This document shows, in pieces, positions 43,480-52,757 of a stretch of 64,000 nt of DNA. The position numbers and the translations under genes are program-made. Position 1 is the first letter of the stretch. Every line of letters begins with the position of its first letter. Source of the DNA: Duganella flavida (GTDB taxonomy: Bacteria > Pseudomonadota > Gammaproteobacteria > Burkholderiales > Burkholderiaceae_D); the NCBI RefSeq assembly GCF_009857445.1, contig NZ_WWCN01000012.1:62001-126000 (forward strand). Direction: 5' to 3'. The notes beneath the pieces are model-generated. The model did not search any database and had not been told where the DNA came from. It saw only the letters and a list, made by a program, of their open reading frames with translations.

Positions 43480-43770
43480 ATACACACGCGGGAGTGTTTT
43501 CCGAGGCCCGCTCGGGTTCGACGGACGTTTCTGCAGCAATCGTCAGTGCAGTCGAGCTCTGGCTAACAGATAAGAAACAGTTCCCGAAGACAGCCGATCC
43601 GAACGGCCTCCATGGCTATCAATGGAAATGTCTCTTTCTGCCCGAAGGCACCGTGCTACGCTCATGGAGTTACGGTGAGCACAATTATGCGCGCGTAGAG
43701 GGCGACCACATCATCCACAAAGGACGGGAAGTCAGCGAGCGCAGGCCCAAATGCATCCCCCATCCACACG
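43480..43770 (+). pseudogene. Possible gene remnant in the 605-bp gap before the GH26 gene
   Basis: The gap 43411-44015 has no complete gene. One frame (from about 43485) reads like real protein: SAAIVSAVELWLTDKKQFPK, NGLHGYQWKCLFLPEGTVLR, YARVEGDHIIHKGREVS. It then degrades to low-complexity Arg/Pro. The only ATG in frame (43419) lies before and inside the halogenase terminator, so no plausible start exists. Seen: a coding-like stretch; inferred: truncated relic. The rest of the gap (43770-44015) shows nothing recognisable. Confidence 0.4.
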
Positions 43771-44015
43771 GCTCAATGCCACCTCGCCTGAGACAGCGGC
43801 AGTGGAGGTTAGCGCGGCACGCCCCACCTCACTCCCCTCCGCAAGTGGCGCATCCGTCTTGAAGACGTCGCTTTCAATTAACAGAATTAAACGGCTACCT
43901 GTTTTCGCGGGTAAGAGAGCCGATTATTTCCGCAACTAGAACCGAACAAACTAAACACGCACCGAAATTAAGCAGTTGATTGCTAGCGGCACGGCGTGGC
44001 GCTACATTCAACGGC

Positions 44016-44936
44016 ATGAGATATCTCCCCCTACTTCTGGCTCTTGCCCTGCCGCTGGCCAACGCTGCGCCGCGTGATGTGAAAACACAGGCGGTCTACG
44101 ATTACCTGCTTGGCGTGTGGGGCAAGTCCACCATCGCTGGGCAGTCCGACCTGACGTGGCGCGATGCGACTGATATGGCAGAACGTGTGCATGCCGATAT
44201 CGGCAAATATCCCGCGCTGATGGGCTACGATTTTATGAACTATGTCGACGCCACCGAAGGCGATGGCAAACACCAGACCGAGGAAGCCATCGCGTGGAAC
44301 GCCAAGGGCGGCCTGGTCTCCTTCCACTGGCACTGGCGCATCGCCAACGGCAAGTTCTACACCAAAGAGACGCCCTACCGCCTGCCGGTCAGCGACTACC
44401 GGCAGATCGACGCCGACATCGACCGCATCGCGCTGGAGCTCAAGCGCCTGCAAGCGGCCAAGGTGCCGGTGCTATGGCGTCCGCTGCATGAAGCATCGGG
44501 CGGCTGGTTCTGGTGGGGTACCTCGCGCGAAGGCTATATCGCGCTGTGGCGGCATCTGTACGACCGCCTGGTGAACACGCACGGCCTGCACAACTTGATC
44601 TGGGTATGGAATGGACAAGACCCGGCATGGTATCCGGGCGACGACGTAGTGGACATCACCGGCTACGACATCTACGACAATACCTTCGCCGAAGCGTGGC
44701 GCAAGGCGCAGCAGCACAACAAGCCAATCGCGCTGACCGAGACCGGCCACATTCCCGATATGCAGGACGGCCAGCGCTGGCTATGGTTCATGGTGTGGAA
44801 CGACGCGGCAGGCGAAGCCGGCGTCACCAGCCCGAATAATTTTTGGACCGGTGAACACCACAACACCAACGCCCACAAGCGCAAAATCTACGGCGATCCA
44901 AACGTCATCACGCTGGATCGCCTGCCGAAGTTTTAA
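44016..44936 (+). CDS. Secreted GH26 glycoside hydrolase (beta-mannanase-like)
   Basis: 306 residues, signal peptide MRYLPLLLALALPLANA. GH26 core: KSTIAGQSD, PALMGYDFMNY, GLVSFHWHW (about 99-107), acid/base Glu159 in WRPLHEASGGWFWWG, NLIWVWNGQDP and nucleophile Glu242 in IALTETGHIP. GH26 enzymes are mostly endo-beta-1,4-mannanases, some exo-mannobiohydrolases. No carbohydrate-binding module. The start at 44016 gives the signal peptide; the frame is open to 43980. It adds a mannan activity to a chitin-centred island. Ends TTAA-overlapping with the M16 gene. Confidence 0.9.
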   Translation: MRYLPLLLALALPLANAAPRDVKTQAVYDYLLGVWGKSTIAGQSDLTWRDATDMAERVHADIGKYPALMGYDFMNYVDATEGDGKHQTEEAIAWNAKGGLVSFHWHWRIANGKFYTKETPYRLPVSDYRQIDADIDRIALELKRLQAAKVPVLWRPLHEASGGWFWWGTSREGYIALWRHLYDRLVNTHGLHNLIWVWNGQDPAWYPGDDVVDITGYDIYDNTFAEAWRKAQQHNKPIALTETGHIPDMQDGQRWLWFMVWNDAAGEAGVTSPNNFWTGEHHNTNAHKRKIYGDPNVITLDRLPKF

Positions 44937-47692
44937 GGCTTCTTGGCTTCCGCAGCTGCGGCCTTGGCTTCGTCGCCAGCGACAACCACCGACAACTTGG
45001 CTGGATCAATGTGCTTGCGGAAGGCCGCATTCACTTGCGCCAGCGTGGCGGCTTTCAGCTTGGCTTCGTACGCTTTGCTCCAGGCGTAGGTACGGCCCAT
45101 GAACAGATTATGGTTCCAGCCCGACGCCACCACGCTGTCCTTGGCGCGGTTCTGCAAGCGCTGTTGCAGCAGGCCCGATTTGGCGCCGTCCAATTCCGCT
45201 TGCGTGAAGCCGTCTTTCAGCGCGCGCTCCAGCTCTTCGCGGATCGCGGCTTCCAGTTTTTTCAGGTTTTGCGGTGCGGCGATAGCGCCCATGCCGAAGT
45301 TACCAGCGCGGTCTTCATCACCGGCGTAGACGCCACTACCACCACCGTAAGACAAGCCATCCTTCTGGCGGATGCGGTCCATCATGCGCGATTTCAGCGC
45401 GCCGCCGCCGAAGATGTAGTTGGCCAGTTCCAGCGGCGCGTAATCGGCGTCGTCGGTATTCAGGTCGAGCGACATGCGCGCGTTGTAGGAACCGTTTTCC
45501 TTGTCCGGCGCATTCAGCGACGCGTGCAACGGCGCCTTATCCACGTTGGTGTTCAGGATGTGCGCATACGATGCCTTGCTGCTCCAGCCAGTGAAACTTT
45601 CATCGATGGTTTTGCTGATCGCTGCCTTGTCAAAGTCACCGACGATGGACAGCTGGCCGTGATCCGCACCGTAGAAGTTGCGGTGGAAGGCCACCACGTC
45701 TTCCAGCTTCAGCGCCTTGATGGCTTCCAGACGCTCAGCCACGGTCAGCGCGTTGCGCACATCGCCTTTTGGATAGTGGTTGAAGTGCTGCTCGATGGCT
45801 TCATTGGCCAGCACCTGCGGTTCGCTGCGCGAGTATTCCAGGCCAACGATCCACTGCTGGCGCAGTTGTTCAAACTCCGCCTGCGGGAAGCTGGCCTCCT
45901 TCAGCACGTGCGCCACCAGGCGCAGCGCCGCGTCGAGGTTAGGCCCCGTGGTTTCGAAGTGGTACGGCGAGCCGGTGATCTTCAGCTTGGAGAAGGCGTC
46001 AGCCAATTGCTCGCGCGTGTACTTGCTGGTGCCGCGCATAAGCATCTCGTTGGCGATGGCCGATGCCACAGCGGTATTGGCGAGGTTCTTCTCGTCGCCC
46101 CAGTGCAGGCTCAAACTCACCGCCACAGTTTCGCCGCGATTTTTCTTCGGCAGCAGCGCTACTTTCAGGCCGCCGATGGTTTTGATTTCCGTGCGGGCGT
46201 TGATGTTGTCCTGGCTCGGATCAAACACTTCCGAGGTCAGCACGCTGTCCTTGCCCTTGAAGTCCTTCAGCACTTCGGCCACGGTCGGCGCAGCGGGAAT
46301 ATCGACGCGCTGCGGATTGTCTTCCGGGATGAACTCCCCCACCACGCGGTTGTCGCGCTTCAGGTAGCGCCCTGCTGCCTCGGCCACTTGCTGCGAGGTG
46401 ATCTCCGGCAGTTTGTCGCGGCCAAGGAACAGCAGACGCCAGTCACCCAGCGACACTTCTTCCGACAAGGTCACACCCACACGCTGCGGATCGTTGAGCG
46501 ACTTCTCGATGTAGTTGGCGAAGTTGCGGCGGGTGCGCTCCATCTCTTCGTCGGTCGGCGGCGTTTTGGCGAAGCTCTCCACTGCCTCGGTCAGCGCCTG
46601 GCGCACCGGCTCCAGCGGTTCGCCCGATTTGACCACCGCGCCTATGATTTGCAGGCCCGGTGCATAACCGGTCATGCCGAAGCTGAACACCTGCGCGGCT
46701 TTGCCGCTCTCCACCAGCTGCTTGTGCAAACGGCCGGTCGGCTCGTCACCAAGGATTTGCGACATGAAGCTGATCGCATCGCTGTCAGCCTGCAGCGAGC
46801 TTGGAATCTTGTAGCCCAGCGCGACGATCTGCACATCGCCCTTGCGGCGCACGGTGAAGCTGCGCTCACCATCCTGCGTCGGCTCGACGGTCCAGAAAGG
46901 CGGCAGCACGCGCTTCGGTTTCGGGATCTTGCCGAACGAACCGCTGATCCACGCCAGCGTTTGCGCCGGATCGAATTTACCGGCCACCAGCAGCACCGCG
47001 TTGTCCGGCTGGTAGTAGGTTTTGTAGAAGGCTTGCAGGTTCTCGATCTTGACGTTCTCGATGTCGCTGCGGTTGCCGATGGTGGAGCGGCCGTAGGCAT
47101 GTGCATCGTAGGCAATGCTCTGCATGCGCTTCAGCAGCACGCCGAATGGGTTGTTCTCGCCCGATTCGTACTCATTGCGGACCACCGTCATTTCCGAGTC
47201 CAGGTCCTTGCGCGCGACGAAGGAGTTGACCATGCGGTCGGCTTCCATATCGAGCGCCCATTTCAGGTTGCCCGGGCTGGCCTGGAATACTTCGTAGTAG
47301 TTGGTGCGGTCGTTGGCGGTGGTGCCGTTGAACTCCATGCCGCGTTCGGAGAACTCCTTCGGAATGGCTTTATTTTTCGGCGAGCCTTTGAACATCATAT
47401 GTTCCAGCAAGTGCGCCATGCCGGTTTCACCGTAGTTCTCGTGGCGCGAGCCAACCAGGTAGGTGACGTTGACGGTGACGGTAGGCTTGGAGGCGTCCGG
47501 GAACAGCAGCACTTTCAGGCCGTTCGGCAACCGGTACTCGGTGATGCCTTCGACCGATGGCCCCTTGACCACGCCGGCCGGTAGCGCAGGCGCAGCTGGA
47601 GCAGCGGCCCAGGCAGATCCGGTAGCAACGAAGGACATTCCGCACAGCAGAAGGCTGGCGATGGCGGCGTGTTTCAGGCGGCTGTTGTTCAT
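44933..47692 (-). CDS. M16 family zinc peptidase (pitrilysin-like), secreted
   Basis: 919 residues from ATG 47692 with a signal peptide ending GSAWA. Inverted zinc motif HLLEH (94-98), the downstream Glu region and two M16 halves: an active N-terminal pair (about 45-480) and an inactive C-terminal pair (about 500-900, with the RxSYG-like KDGLSYGGGSG near 780). These periplasmic clamshell enzymes degrade short peptides. It stands alone, convergent with the GH26 gene. Confidence 0.93.
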   Translation of the reverse strand: MNNSRLKHAAIASLLLCGMSFVATGSAWAAAPAAPALPAGVVKGPSVEGITEYRLPNGLKVLLFPDASKPTVTVNVTYLVGSRHENYGETGMAHLLEHMMFKGSPKNKAIPKEFSERGMEFNGTTANDRTNYYEVFQASPGNLKWALDMEADRMVNSFVARKDLDSEMTVVRNEYESGENNPFGVLLKRMQSIAYDAHAYGRSTIGNRSDIENVKIENLQAFYKTYYQPDNAVLLVAGKFDPAQTLAWISGSFGKIPKPKRVLPPFWTVEPTQDGERSFTVRRKGDVQIVALGYKIPSSLQADSDAISFMSQILGDEPTGRLHKQLVESGKAAQVFSFGMTGYAPGLQIIGAVVKSGEPLEPVRQALTEAVESFAKTPPTDEEMERTRRNFANYIEKSLNDPQRVGVTLSEEVSLGDWRLLFLGRDKLPEITSQQVAEAAGRYLKRDNRVVGEFIPEDNPQRVDIPAAPTVAEVLKDFKGKDSVLTSEVFDPSQDNINARTEIKTIGGLKVALLPKKNRGETVAVSLSLHWGDEKNLANTAVASAIANEMLMRGTSKYTREQLADAFSKLKITGSPYHFETTGPNLDAALRLVAHVLKEASFPQAEFEQLRQQWIVGLEYSRSEPQVLANEAIEQHFNHYPKGDVRNALTVAERLEAIKALKLEDVVAFHRNFYGADHGQLSIVGDFDKAAISKTIDESFTGWSSKASYAHILNTNVDKAPLHASLNAPDKENGSYNARMSLDLNTDDADYAPLELANYIFGGGALKSRMMDRIRQKDGLSYGGGSGVYAGDEDRAGNFGMGAIAAPQNLKKLEAAIREELERALKDGFTQAELDGAKSGLLQQRLQNRAKDSVVASGWNHNLFMGRTYAWSKAYEAKLKAATLAQVNAAFRKHIDPAKLSVVVAGDEAKAAAAEAKKP

Positions 47693-47777
47693 ATTTTCTC
47701 GCGAAAAAAGATGGAACACGCAGCATACGCCCACCGCGAGGCGGTGAACAGATACTTAACAGATAATTAAGTGAGAA

Positions 47778-48107
47778 TTAATTCTTTTCGGGAACCAGGC
47801 AGGCGTCGACCACTTGCAGGTCGTTGTCCTTGGCGAAGGACAGCACGAAGTGATAGGCCATCGGCTCCAGGCCGCGCAGCTTGCCATTGACCACCACCGA
47901 CTTCACGCCGTTGACCACGGTCGGCGTCACGTAAGGCGAGAACTGCAAATGGGAGTCGCGGCCACCGCCGGTACCTTCCGGCTTGAAGCAGGCCATCACG
48001 CCGCACAGACGCTCAGCCCAGTCGCTGGGACGAAACTGCCTGCCATTGCTGGTTTGGCCAAGGATGAAGAACGAATCTTGCTGTTCTGCCGGTTTTTGAA
48101 CGGACAT
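47778..48107 (-). CDS. DUF3579 protein
   Basis: 109 residues: ILGQTSNGRQFRPSDWAERL, then CGVMACF, SPYVTPTVVNGVKSVVVNG and MAYHFVLSFAKDNDLQVVDAC. This is the DUF3579 family, small cytoplasmic proteins found mainly in betaproteobacteria and of unknown function. Two or three conserved Cys and the RPSDWAERLCG motif are intact. Single gene. Confidence 0.9.
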   Translation of the reverse strand: MSVQKPAEQQDSFFILGQTSNGRQFRPSDWAERLCGVMACFKPEGTGGGRDSHLQFSPYVTPTVVNGVKSVVVNGKLRGLEPMAYHFVLSFAKDNDLQVVDACLVPEKN

Positions 48108-48279
48108 AGGCGCGGCTGCTTCTGCGTGGATGAGGAAAGAATCTTACGTATTATATCTTATAGAAGACCTAAATAAGTAAGCCCTTGATTGGTAACGTCT
48201 TTTTCAAGGAAGATCCCACTTTGGTGCAGGAGATAGTTGCCCTGCACCACGGCAATACCGCTATTGTACCTGCTTCTGC

Positions 48280-49239
48280 CTATCCGCCGAACCAAACAGC
48301 GCTCGACAGCAGCAACAACAACAGCATCCACAACAACAGTGCGCGCCAGACCAGGCCGACCGTGCTCTGCAAAGCGCGGATGCTAGGCTCGTCGCCCGGC
48401 ATCACATCCGGCTCGATTTCCACGTCCACCGTGGTGGCGTCGACGAATTGCGCTTTCACCGCGTTTTCCGCCGGCGTGCCGAGGCGCACACCCATGGCAC
48501 CGCCGCCAGCCGACAGGATGATGCCAACCGCTTCATTCGACCAGCGGTGAGCGAAATTGCGCCAGGCGTAGATCGCATCTTCAAAGTTACCGACCACGGC
48601 AAAGGCCACGGCAGTCAGGCGTACCGGGATCCAGTCGATCCAGTAGAACGCGCGGGCGGCGAACTGGCCGAAGGCCTCATTGCGCATGTGTTCAGGCTCG
48701 TTCCAGGCGCGCGCCAAATGCTCGGAGACACGGTACATCACGGCGCAGGCCGGACCCAGCGGCATCAGGAACCAGAAGAACACACCGAACACATTGCGGT
48801 GCGTGGTGATCAGCGATTTCTCCACCGCCAGGCGGGTGATTTCGGCAGCTTCCATGCCTACCGTGTCCTGGCGGGTCCATTCGGCCAGCAAGACGCGCGC
48901 AGCGGCTTCATCGCCCGCGTTCAGGGCCAGCTGGATCGAAGTGAAATAGTGGCTGTAGTGGCGGAAGCCCAGCGTCAGGTAGACGATCAGCACGTTCCAT
49001 GCAAAGGCGGCGTAGGTCAGCTCGTAGTGGCGCAGGACCCAGTAAATCACTGCGGTCGGCACCATCAGGAGGGCCATCATCAGGAACCAGCCCATGCGGC
49101 CGTGGGTCGAGTGGCCGGCGTTGAACCAGGTCTCCATCCGCAACGCCAGGCTCTTGATTTCGGCGTAGATCGGATTGTCTGCACGCAGTGGTTTCATCTG
49201 CTCGATCAGCAGCGCGCACAAGATGGAAAGAAAAGTCAT
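48280..49239 (-). CDS. CobD/CbiB-family membrane protein
   Basis: 319 residues with four or five membrane helices. FLSILCALLIEQMKPLRADN at the N-terminus, then FWFLMPLGPACAVMYRVSEHLARAW and WIDWIPVRLTAVAFAVVGNFEDA match the CbiB/CobD fold (cobinamide synthesis) and its AmpE-like relatives. No other cobalamin genes are near, and betaproteobacterial copies in this setting are often annotated only as CobD/CbiB family, so a cobalamin role is not assured. The C-terminal helix LLLWMLLLLLLSSAVWFGG anchors it. Confidence 0.85.
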   Translation of the reverse strand: MTFLSILCALLIEQMKPLRADNPIYAEIKSLALRMETWFNAGHSTHGRMGWFLMMALLMVPTAVIYWVLRHYELTYAAFAWNVLIVYLTLGFRHYSHYFTSIQLALNAGDEAAARVLLAEWTRQDTVGMEAAEITRLAVEKSLITTHRNVFGVFFWFLMPLGPACAVMYRVSEHLARAWNEPEHMRNEAFGQFAARAFYWIDWIPVRLTAVAFAVVGNFEDAIYAWRNFAHRWSNEAVGIILSAGGGAMGVRLGTPAENAVKAQFVDATTVDVEIEPDVMPGDEPSIRALQSTVGLVWRALLLWMLLLLLLSSAVWFGG

Positions 49240-49290
49240 GTATGTCCTTAAAATCGTCCGGCCTTAATGGTCGCTACGATAGCCTAGTTC

Positions 49291-49968
49291 TCACTCTGCA
49301 CGCAAGAAATGGAACAGATTACGCAGCATGCCGGCTGTCGCGCCCCAAATGTAATAGCCCTCATACGGCATGGCGTAGAAGCTGCGGCGGCCGCCTGGCA
49401 GGTCCACAGACAGGCGCTGGTGGTTGGCGCCGTCCATCAGGAAGGCCAGCGGCACTTCAAAGATGGCGGCTACCTCGTCGGGATCGGCCGCCACCTCAAA
49501 TGGCGGCTGCACCAGTGCCACCACCGGCGTGACGCAGTAGCCGGTGCCGGTCAAATAATTCGGCAGCATACCCAGCACGTCGACGTGGCTGCGCGCCAGG
49601 CCGATCTCCTCTTCCGTTTCGCGCAGCGCGGTGTCGATGGCATCGGCGTCGTAGTCCTCGGCACGGCCGCCGGGGAAGCTGACTTGGCCGGCGTGGTCGG
49701 TCAGATGGGCGGTGCGCTGGGTCAGCAGCACGGTCAGGCCGCTCGGACGCAGCACCAGCGGCACCAGCACCGAGGCCGGCGTCGGCGCACGGTCGTCGCG
49801 GCCGGGGATCACGCGCTCACGCTCTTCCGCCATCCACTCGGCGGGTGGCGCGGCAAAACGCTCACGCAGCCACGCGGGCGCCAGGCGCTCCAGCGCAACG
49901 GCGGGCTCGCCGGCGATGCCGTCTATCGGGAGTTGCTGGGGATCGAATAATGGCTTGACCAAGTGCAT
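49291..49968 (-). CDS. NUDIX hydrolase, CoA pyrophosphatase (NudL-like)
   Basis: 225 residues. Nudix box GGRAEDYDADAIDTALRETE continuing EEIGL (about 97-121) fits GX5EX7REUXEEXGU with two extra residues in the loop, and the LLTQRTAHLTDHAGQVSFPGG lead-in is the NudL/CoA-pyrophosphatase extension (LLTxRs..HxGqvsFPGG). It cleaves CoA to phosphopantetheine and 3',5'-ADP. Located downstream of rplS on the same strand, beyond the terminator. Confidence 0.92.
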   Translation of the reverse strand: MHLVKPLFDPQQLPIDGIAGEPAVALERLAPAWLRERFAAPPAEWMAEERERVIPGRDDRAPTPASVLVPLVLRPSGLTVLLTQRTAHLTDHAGQVSFPGGRAEDYDADAIDTALRETEEEIGLARSHVDVLGMLPNYLTGTGYCVTPVVALVQPPFEVAADPDEVAAIFEVPLAFLMDGANHQRLSVDLPGGRRSFYAMPYEGYYIWGATAGMLRNLFHFLRAE

Positions 49969-49976
49969 TCCTTAAA

Positions 49977-50008
49977 AACAAAAAAAGGGGCACCCACGGG
50001 CGCCCCTT
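49977..50008 (-). terminator. Terminator of the rpsP-rimM-trmD-rplS operon
   Basis: On the minus strand, AGGGGC..GCCCCT stem with a 10-nt loop followed by a run of T. Confidence 0.85.
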
Positions 50009-50028
50009 CTCTCCAAACACAACCGATA

Positions 50029-50412
50029 TTAAACGGCTGCTTTCGCCGCTGGGCGACGGTTTGGCAGTTTTTCTTTGATACGTGCCGATTTACCCGAACG
50101 GTCACGCAGGTAGTACAGTTTAGCGCGACGTACGTCACCGCGGCGTTTCACTTCGATCGAAGCGATCAGCGGGGAGTACAGCTGGAAGGTACGCTCAACG
50201 CCTTCGCCGGACGAGATCTTACGAACGATGAAGTTCGAGTTCAGGCCACGGTTGCGACGGGAGATAACTACGCCTTCGTAAGCCTGGGCGCGCTTGCGGG
50301 TGCCTTCGACTACGTTCACGTTAACGACTACGGTATCGCCAGGTGCAAAATCAGGGATGTTTTTGCCCAGACGAGCGATTTCGTCTTGCTCGAGTTGTTG
50401 AATCAGATTCAT
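50029..50412 (-). CDS. rplS: 50S ribosomal protein L19
   Basis: 127 residues from ATG 50412: MNLIQQLEQDEIARLGKNIP, GDTVVVNVNVVEGTRKRAQA, YEGVVISRRNRGLNSNFIVR and RAKLYYLRDRSGKSARIKEK are textbook L19. It sits at the 30S-50S interface. An upstream in-frame start at 50433 lacks family support. Last gene of the conserved operon, followed by a terminator. Confidence 0.98.
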   Translation of the reverse strand: MNLIQQLEQDEIARLGKNIPDFAPGDTVVVNVNVVEGTRKRAQAYEGVVISRRNRGLNSNFIVRKISSGEGVERTFQLYSPLIASIEVKRRGDVRRAKLYYLRDRSGKSARIKEKLPNRRPAAKAAV

Positions 50413-50490
50413 CTTAATGACTCCATAAACCATCGTGCTGGCGCGTTTTTAAATTGCCCAGTAGAGGATGGGGTTTAACAAAGCGGATTT

Positions 50491-51237
50491 TTATAAACCC
50501 GCCAAAAATTGCTCGTCGCGCTTGGTGAGCAGTCCTGCCTCACGCGCTTTGATAAGCAAATCCGGTCGCTTGCGCGCAGTCGCTTCCAGCATACGCTGGC
50601 GGCGCCATTTTTCAATCTCGGCGTGGTTGCCGCCCATCAGTACCGGCGGCACGCCCACACCTTCATACGTTTCAGGCCGCGTGTAGTGCGGCGAATCCAG
50701 CAGGCCGTTGAAGAAGCTGTCTTCAATTGCCGAGGCATCGGTGTTCAGCACGCCCGGAATCAGGCGGATCACCGCATCCATCAAGGCCATCGCCGGCAGC
50801 TCGCCGCCGGACAGCACGAAATCGCCGAGGCTGATTTCTTCATCGACTACCCGGTCCAGCAAACGCTGGTCCACTGCTTCGTAGCGGCCACACAGGATCA
50901 CCAGACCGGGCTCCTGCTTCAGCTGCATCACGCGTTCGTGCGTCAACTGCTTGCCTTGGGGCGACATGAACACCACACGCGGTGCAGGCAGGCCGGCATC
51001 GGTCTGGCGCTGCTTGGCGGCGGCGATGGTCTGCTCCAGCGGCTTGGCCATCATCACCATGCCGGGGCCGCCACCATAGGGACGGTCATCCACGGTGCGG
51101 TGATTGTCGGTGGTGAAATCACGCGGATTCCACAGCGACAGGCCACATTTATTCTGTTCAAACGCACGCCGGGTCACACCCGACTGCGTCAGCGCGGTAA
51201 ACATTTCCGGGAACAGGGTTACGACATCAAATTGCAT
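50491..51237 (-). CDS. trmD: tRNA (guanine37-N1)-methyltransferase
   Basis: 248 residues with the SPOUT trefoil-knot fold: MQFDVVTLFPEMFTALTQSG, DDRPYGGGPGMVMMAKPLEQ, VILCGRYEAVDQRLLDRVVD and SLGDFVLSGGELPAMALMDA. It methylates G37 of tRNAs reading CNN codons and prevents frameshifting. Third gene in rpsP-rimM-trmD-rplS, the order common in Proteobacteria. Confidence 0.98.
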   Translation of the reverse strand: MQFDVVTLFPEMFTALTQSGVTRRAFEQNKCGLSLWNPRDFTTDNHRTVDDRPYGGGPGMVMMAKPLEQTIAAAKQRQTDAGLPAPRVVFMSPQGKQLTHERVMQLKQEPGLVILCGRYEAVDQRLLDRVVDEEISLGDFVLSGGELPAMALMDAVIRLIPGVLNTDASAIEDSFFNGLLDSPHYTRPETYEGVGVPPVLMGGNHAEIEKWRRQRMLEATARKRPDLLIKAREAGLLTKRDEQFLAGL

Positions 51238-51263
51238 GGCGAACCGCCCTCAATGTTTTACGC

Positions 51264-51827
51264 TTAGTAATCAAGGCCCCAGTCGACAATGATCTTCTTT
51301 GCTTCCTTGTCCACCTTGTTGATGAACGCGTCCACAAATGGGATCAGGCGCTCTTGCGCCGCAACTTCTTCGGGATTGGCGCCTGCGGCTGCGGCCGGCG
51401 TAATGCGCAAGATCGACTGTGGACCATTGCTCATCATGTCAGTCACGGTACCGAGATGCTCACCTTGGAGATTCTCTACTTCCAGACCGATCAACTCAGT
51501 CCAGTAAAATTCATCGCCGGTCAAGACCGGGAAGCGGCTTTGCGGAATCAACACTGCAGCGCCCTTGAGCGCTTCAGCGGCGTCCCGGTCAGACACGCCA
51601 ACCAGGCGCGCTACGACATCGCCGCCATGCAGTTTGCACTGCTGGACGTCTACATCGCGCATCGCTGGTTTATCGAGCCACCAGGTTTTGACCTTGAGGA
51701 GTGCATCCGCATCTTCCGAGAAAGGACGGATCCTAACCCAGCCAGCAACGCCATAAGCACCGAAGACAAAGCCTACTTGTGCCAGATCGTCGGGGACTTG
51801 CACCCCGGATGCATTCTTATCGGTCAA
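51264..51827 (-). CDS. rimM: Ribosome maturation factor RimM
   Basis: 187 residues: RimM N-terminal barrel (VGFVFGAYGVAGWVRIRPFS) and PRC-barrel C-terminus (FYWTELIGLEVENLQGEHLG, then LIPFVDAFINKVDKEAKKII). It assists maturation of the 30S head. Standard place in the operon, between rpsP and trmD. Confidence 0.97.
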   Translation of the reverse strand: MTDKNASGVQVPDDLAQVGFVFGAYGVAGWVRIRPFSEDADALLKVKTWWLDKPAMRDVDVQQCKLHGGDVVARLVGVSDRDAAEALKGAAVLIPQSRFPVLTGDEFYWTELIGLEVENLQGEHLGTVTDMMSNGPQSILRITPAAAAGANPEEVAAQERLIPFVDAFINKVDKEAKKIIVDWGLDY

Positions 51828-51841
51828 ACCAGTAACCAGAC

Positions 51842-52093
51842 TTAGGCTGCTGCTTTTTTGTTCTGGGCGACCAGACGAGCAACGGTAGGCGACAGTTGTG
51901 CGCCGACGGATTCCCAGTGAGCCAGACGGTCAGCGGTAATACGCAGGGCAACTTCCTGGCCCGAAGCCATTGGGTTGTAGAAGCCAATACGCTCGATGAA
52001 ACGGCCATCGCGACGATTGCGCGAATCAGTTGCAACGATGTTGAAGAAAGGGCGCTTCTTGGCACCACCACGAGCTAAACGAATAACGACCAT
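51842..52093 (-). CDS. rpsP: 30S ribosomal protein S16
   Basis: 83 residues: MVVIRLARGGAKKRPFFNIV, DSRNRRDGRFIERIGFYNPM and the C-terminal VARLVAQNKKAAA. First gene of its operon, with GGAAA before the ATG and a candidate promoter upstream. Confidence 0.98.
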   Translation of the reverse strand: MVVIRLARGGAKKRPFFNIVATDSRNRRDGRFIERIGFYNPMASGQEVALRITADRLAHWESVGAQLSPTVARLVAQNKKAAA

Positions 52094-52135
52094 AATATTT
52101 CCAAAAAATTTGTGCTAGGACGGAAAAAGCCGCGA

Positions 52136-52165
52136 ATTATAGCAAGCTTTGCCGCGGAGCAGCAA
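52136..52165 (-). promoter_or_regulatory. Candidate sigma-70 promoter of the rpsP operon
   Basis: On the minus strand TTGCTG (52165-52160), an 18-bp spacer and TATAAT (52141-52136), about 43 bp before the rpsP start. Perfect -10, modest -35. Confidence 0.5.
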
Positions 52166-52315
52166 GCGTTAATGAAATAATTGGGCATGTTGGGGTAATC
52201 AAAGATTATCCCCTGTTCCGGCACTTGGGGCAATAGCTTTGCCCGCAAAAAAGGCGTGCCGGGGGCCGTATTATGCCTGATACTGGTGGTTCACTGACTA
52301 TTTTGCTGAACAACC

Positions 52316-52744
52316 ATGACTGTTTTGCACCAGACCCGTCACAAAAACAAGACAATCGCCGCGCTGCTCGCCTTCCTGTTCGGCGGCATCGGACTGCAAA
52401 GACTGTATCTGGGAGGCTGGCGCGACCGCTGGCTGTGGCTGCATCTGGCCTGCTTGCCGGCCGCACTACTGGTGTCGCTGGCCGCACCGGAAGCCAACCC
52501 CTTCTACAAGCTGCTGCCGATCATCGTCTCGGGCCTGGCAGGCTTCCTCGAAGCACTGGTGCTGGGACTGACGCCGGACGACAAGTGGGATGCCCGCCAC
52601 AACGCGCAATCGGGTCGTCAATCGGACACGCACTGGCCGGTGGCTGTGGTGCTGGTGGCCAGCATGATGATCGGTGCAGGCAGCTTGATCGCGACAATTT
52701 CTCGCCTGTTTGACTTGCTGTACACTGGTGGAGCCTACGGTTAA
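52316..52744 (+). CDS. TM2 domain protein
   Basis: 142 residues. The TM2 core KTIAALLAFLFGGIGLQRLY..GGWRD (about 12-36) with the Gly-rich turn and FGGIGxQRxYLG motif is clear; further helices lie at about 38-56, 63-80 and 108-130. TM2 proteins are small inner-membrane proteins of unknown role. It is 13 bp before a glycine-zipper gene, so co-transcription is likely. Confidence 0.85.
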   Translation: MTVLHQTRHKNKTIAALLAFLFGGIGLQRLYLGGWRDRWLWLHLACLPAALLVSLAAPEANPFYKLLPIIVSGLAGFLEALVLGLTPDDKWDARHNAQSGRQSDTHWPVAVVLVASMMIGAGSLIATISRLFDLLYTGGAYG

Positions 52745-52757
52745 TAAGGAGAACACC

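Noticed and set aside
45011..47584. 857-codon plus-strand open frame opposite the M16 peptidase
   Set aside because: High-GC codon bias of the real minus-strand gene creates long antisense frames; the translation is His/Arg/Gln-rich with no family features.
48185..48550. 121-codon plus-strand frame before the CobD-like gene end
   Set aside because: Overlaps the well-supported minus-strand gene and shows Ser/Thr-rich shadow composition without a family match.
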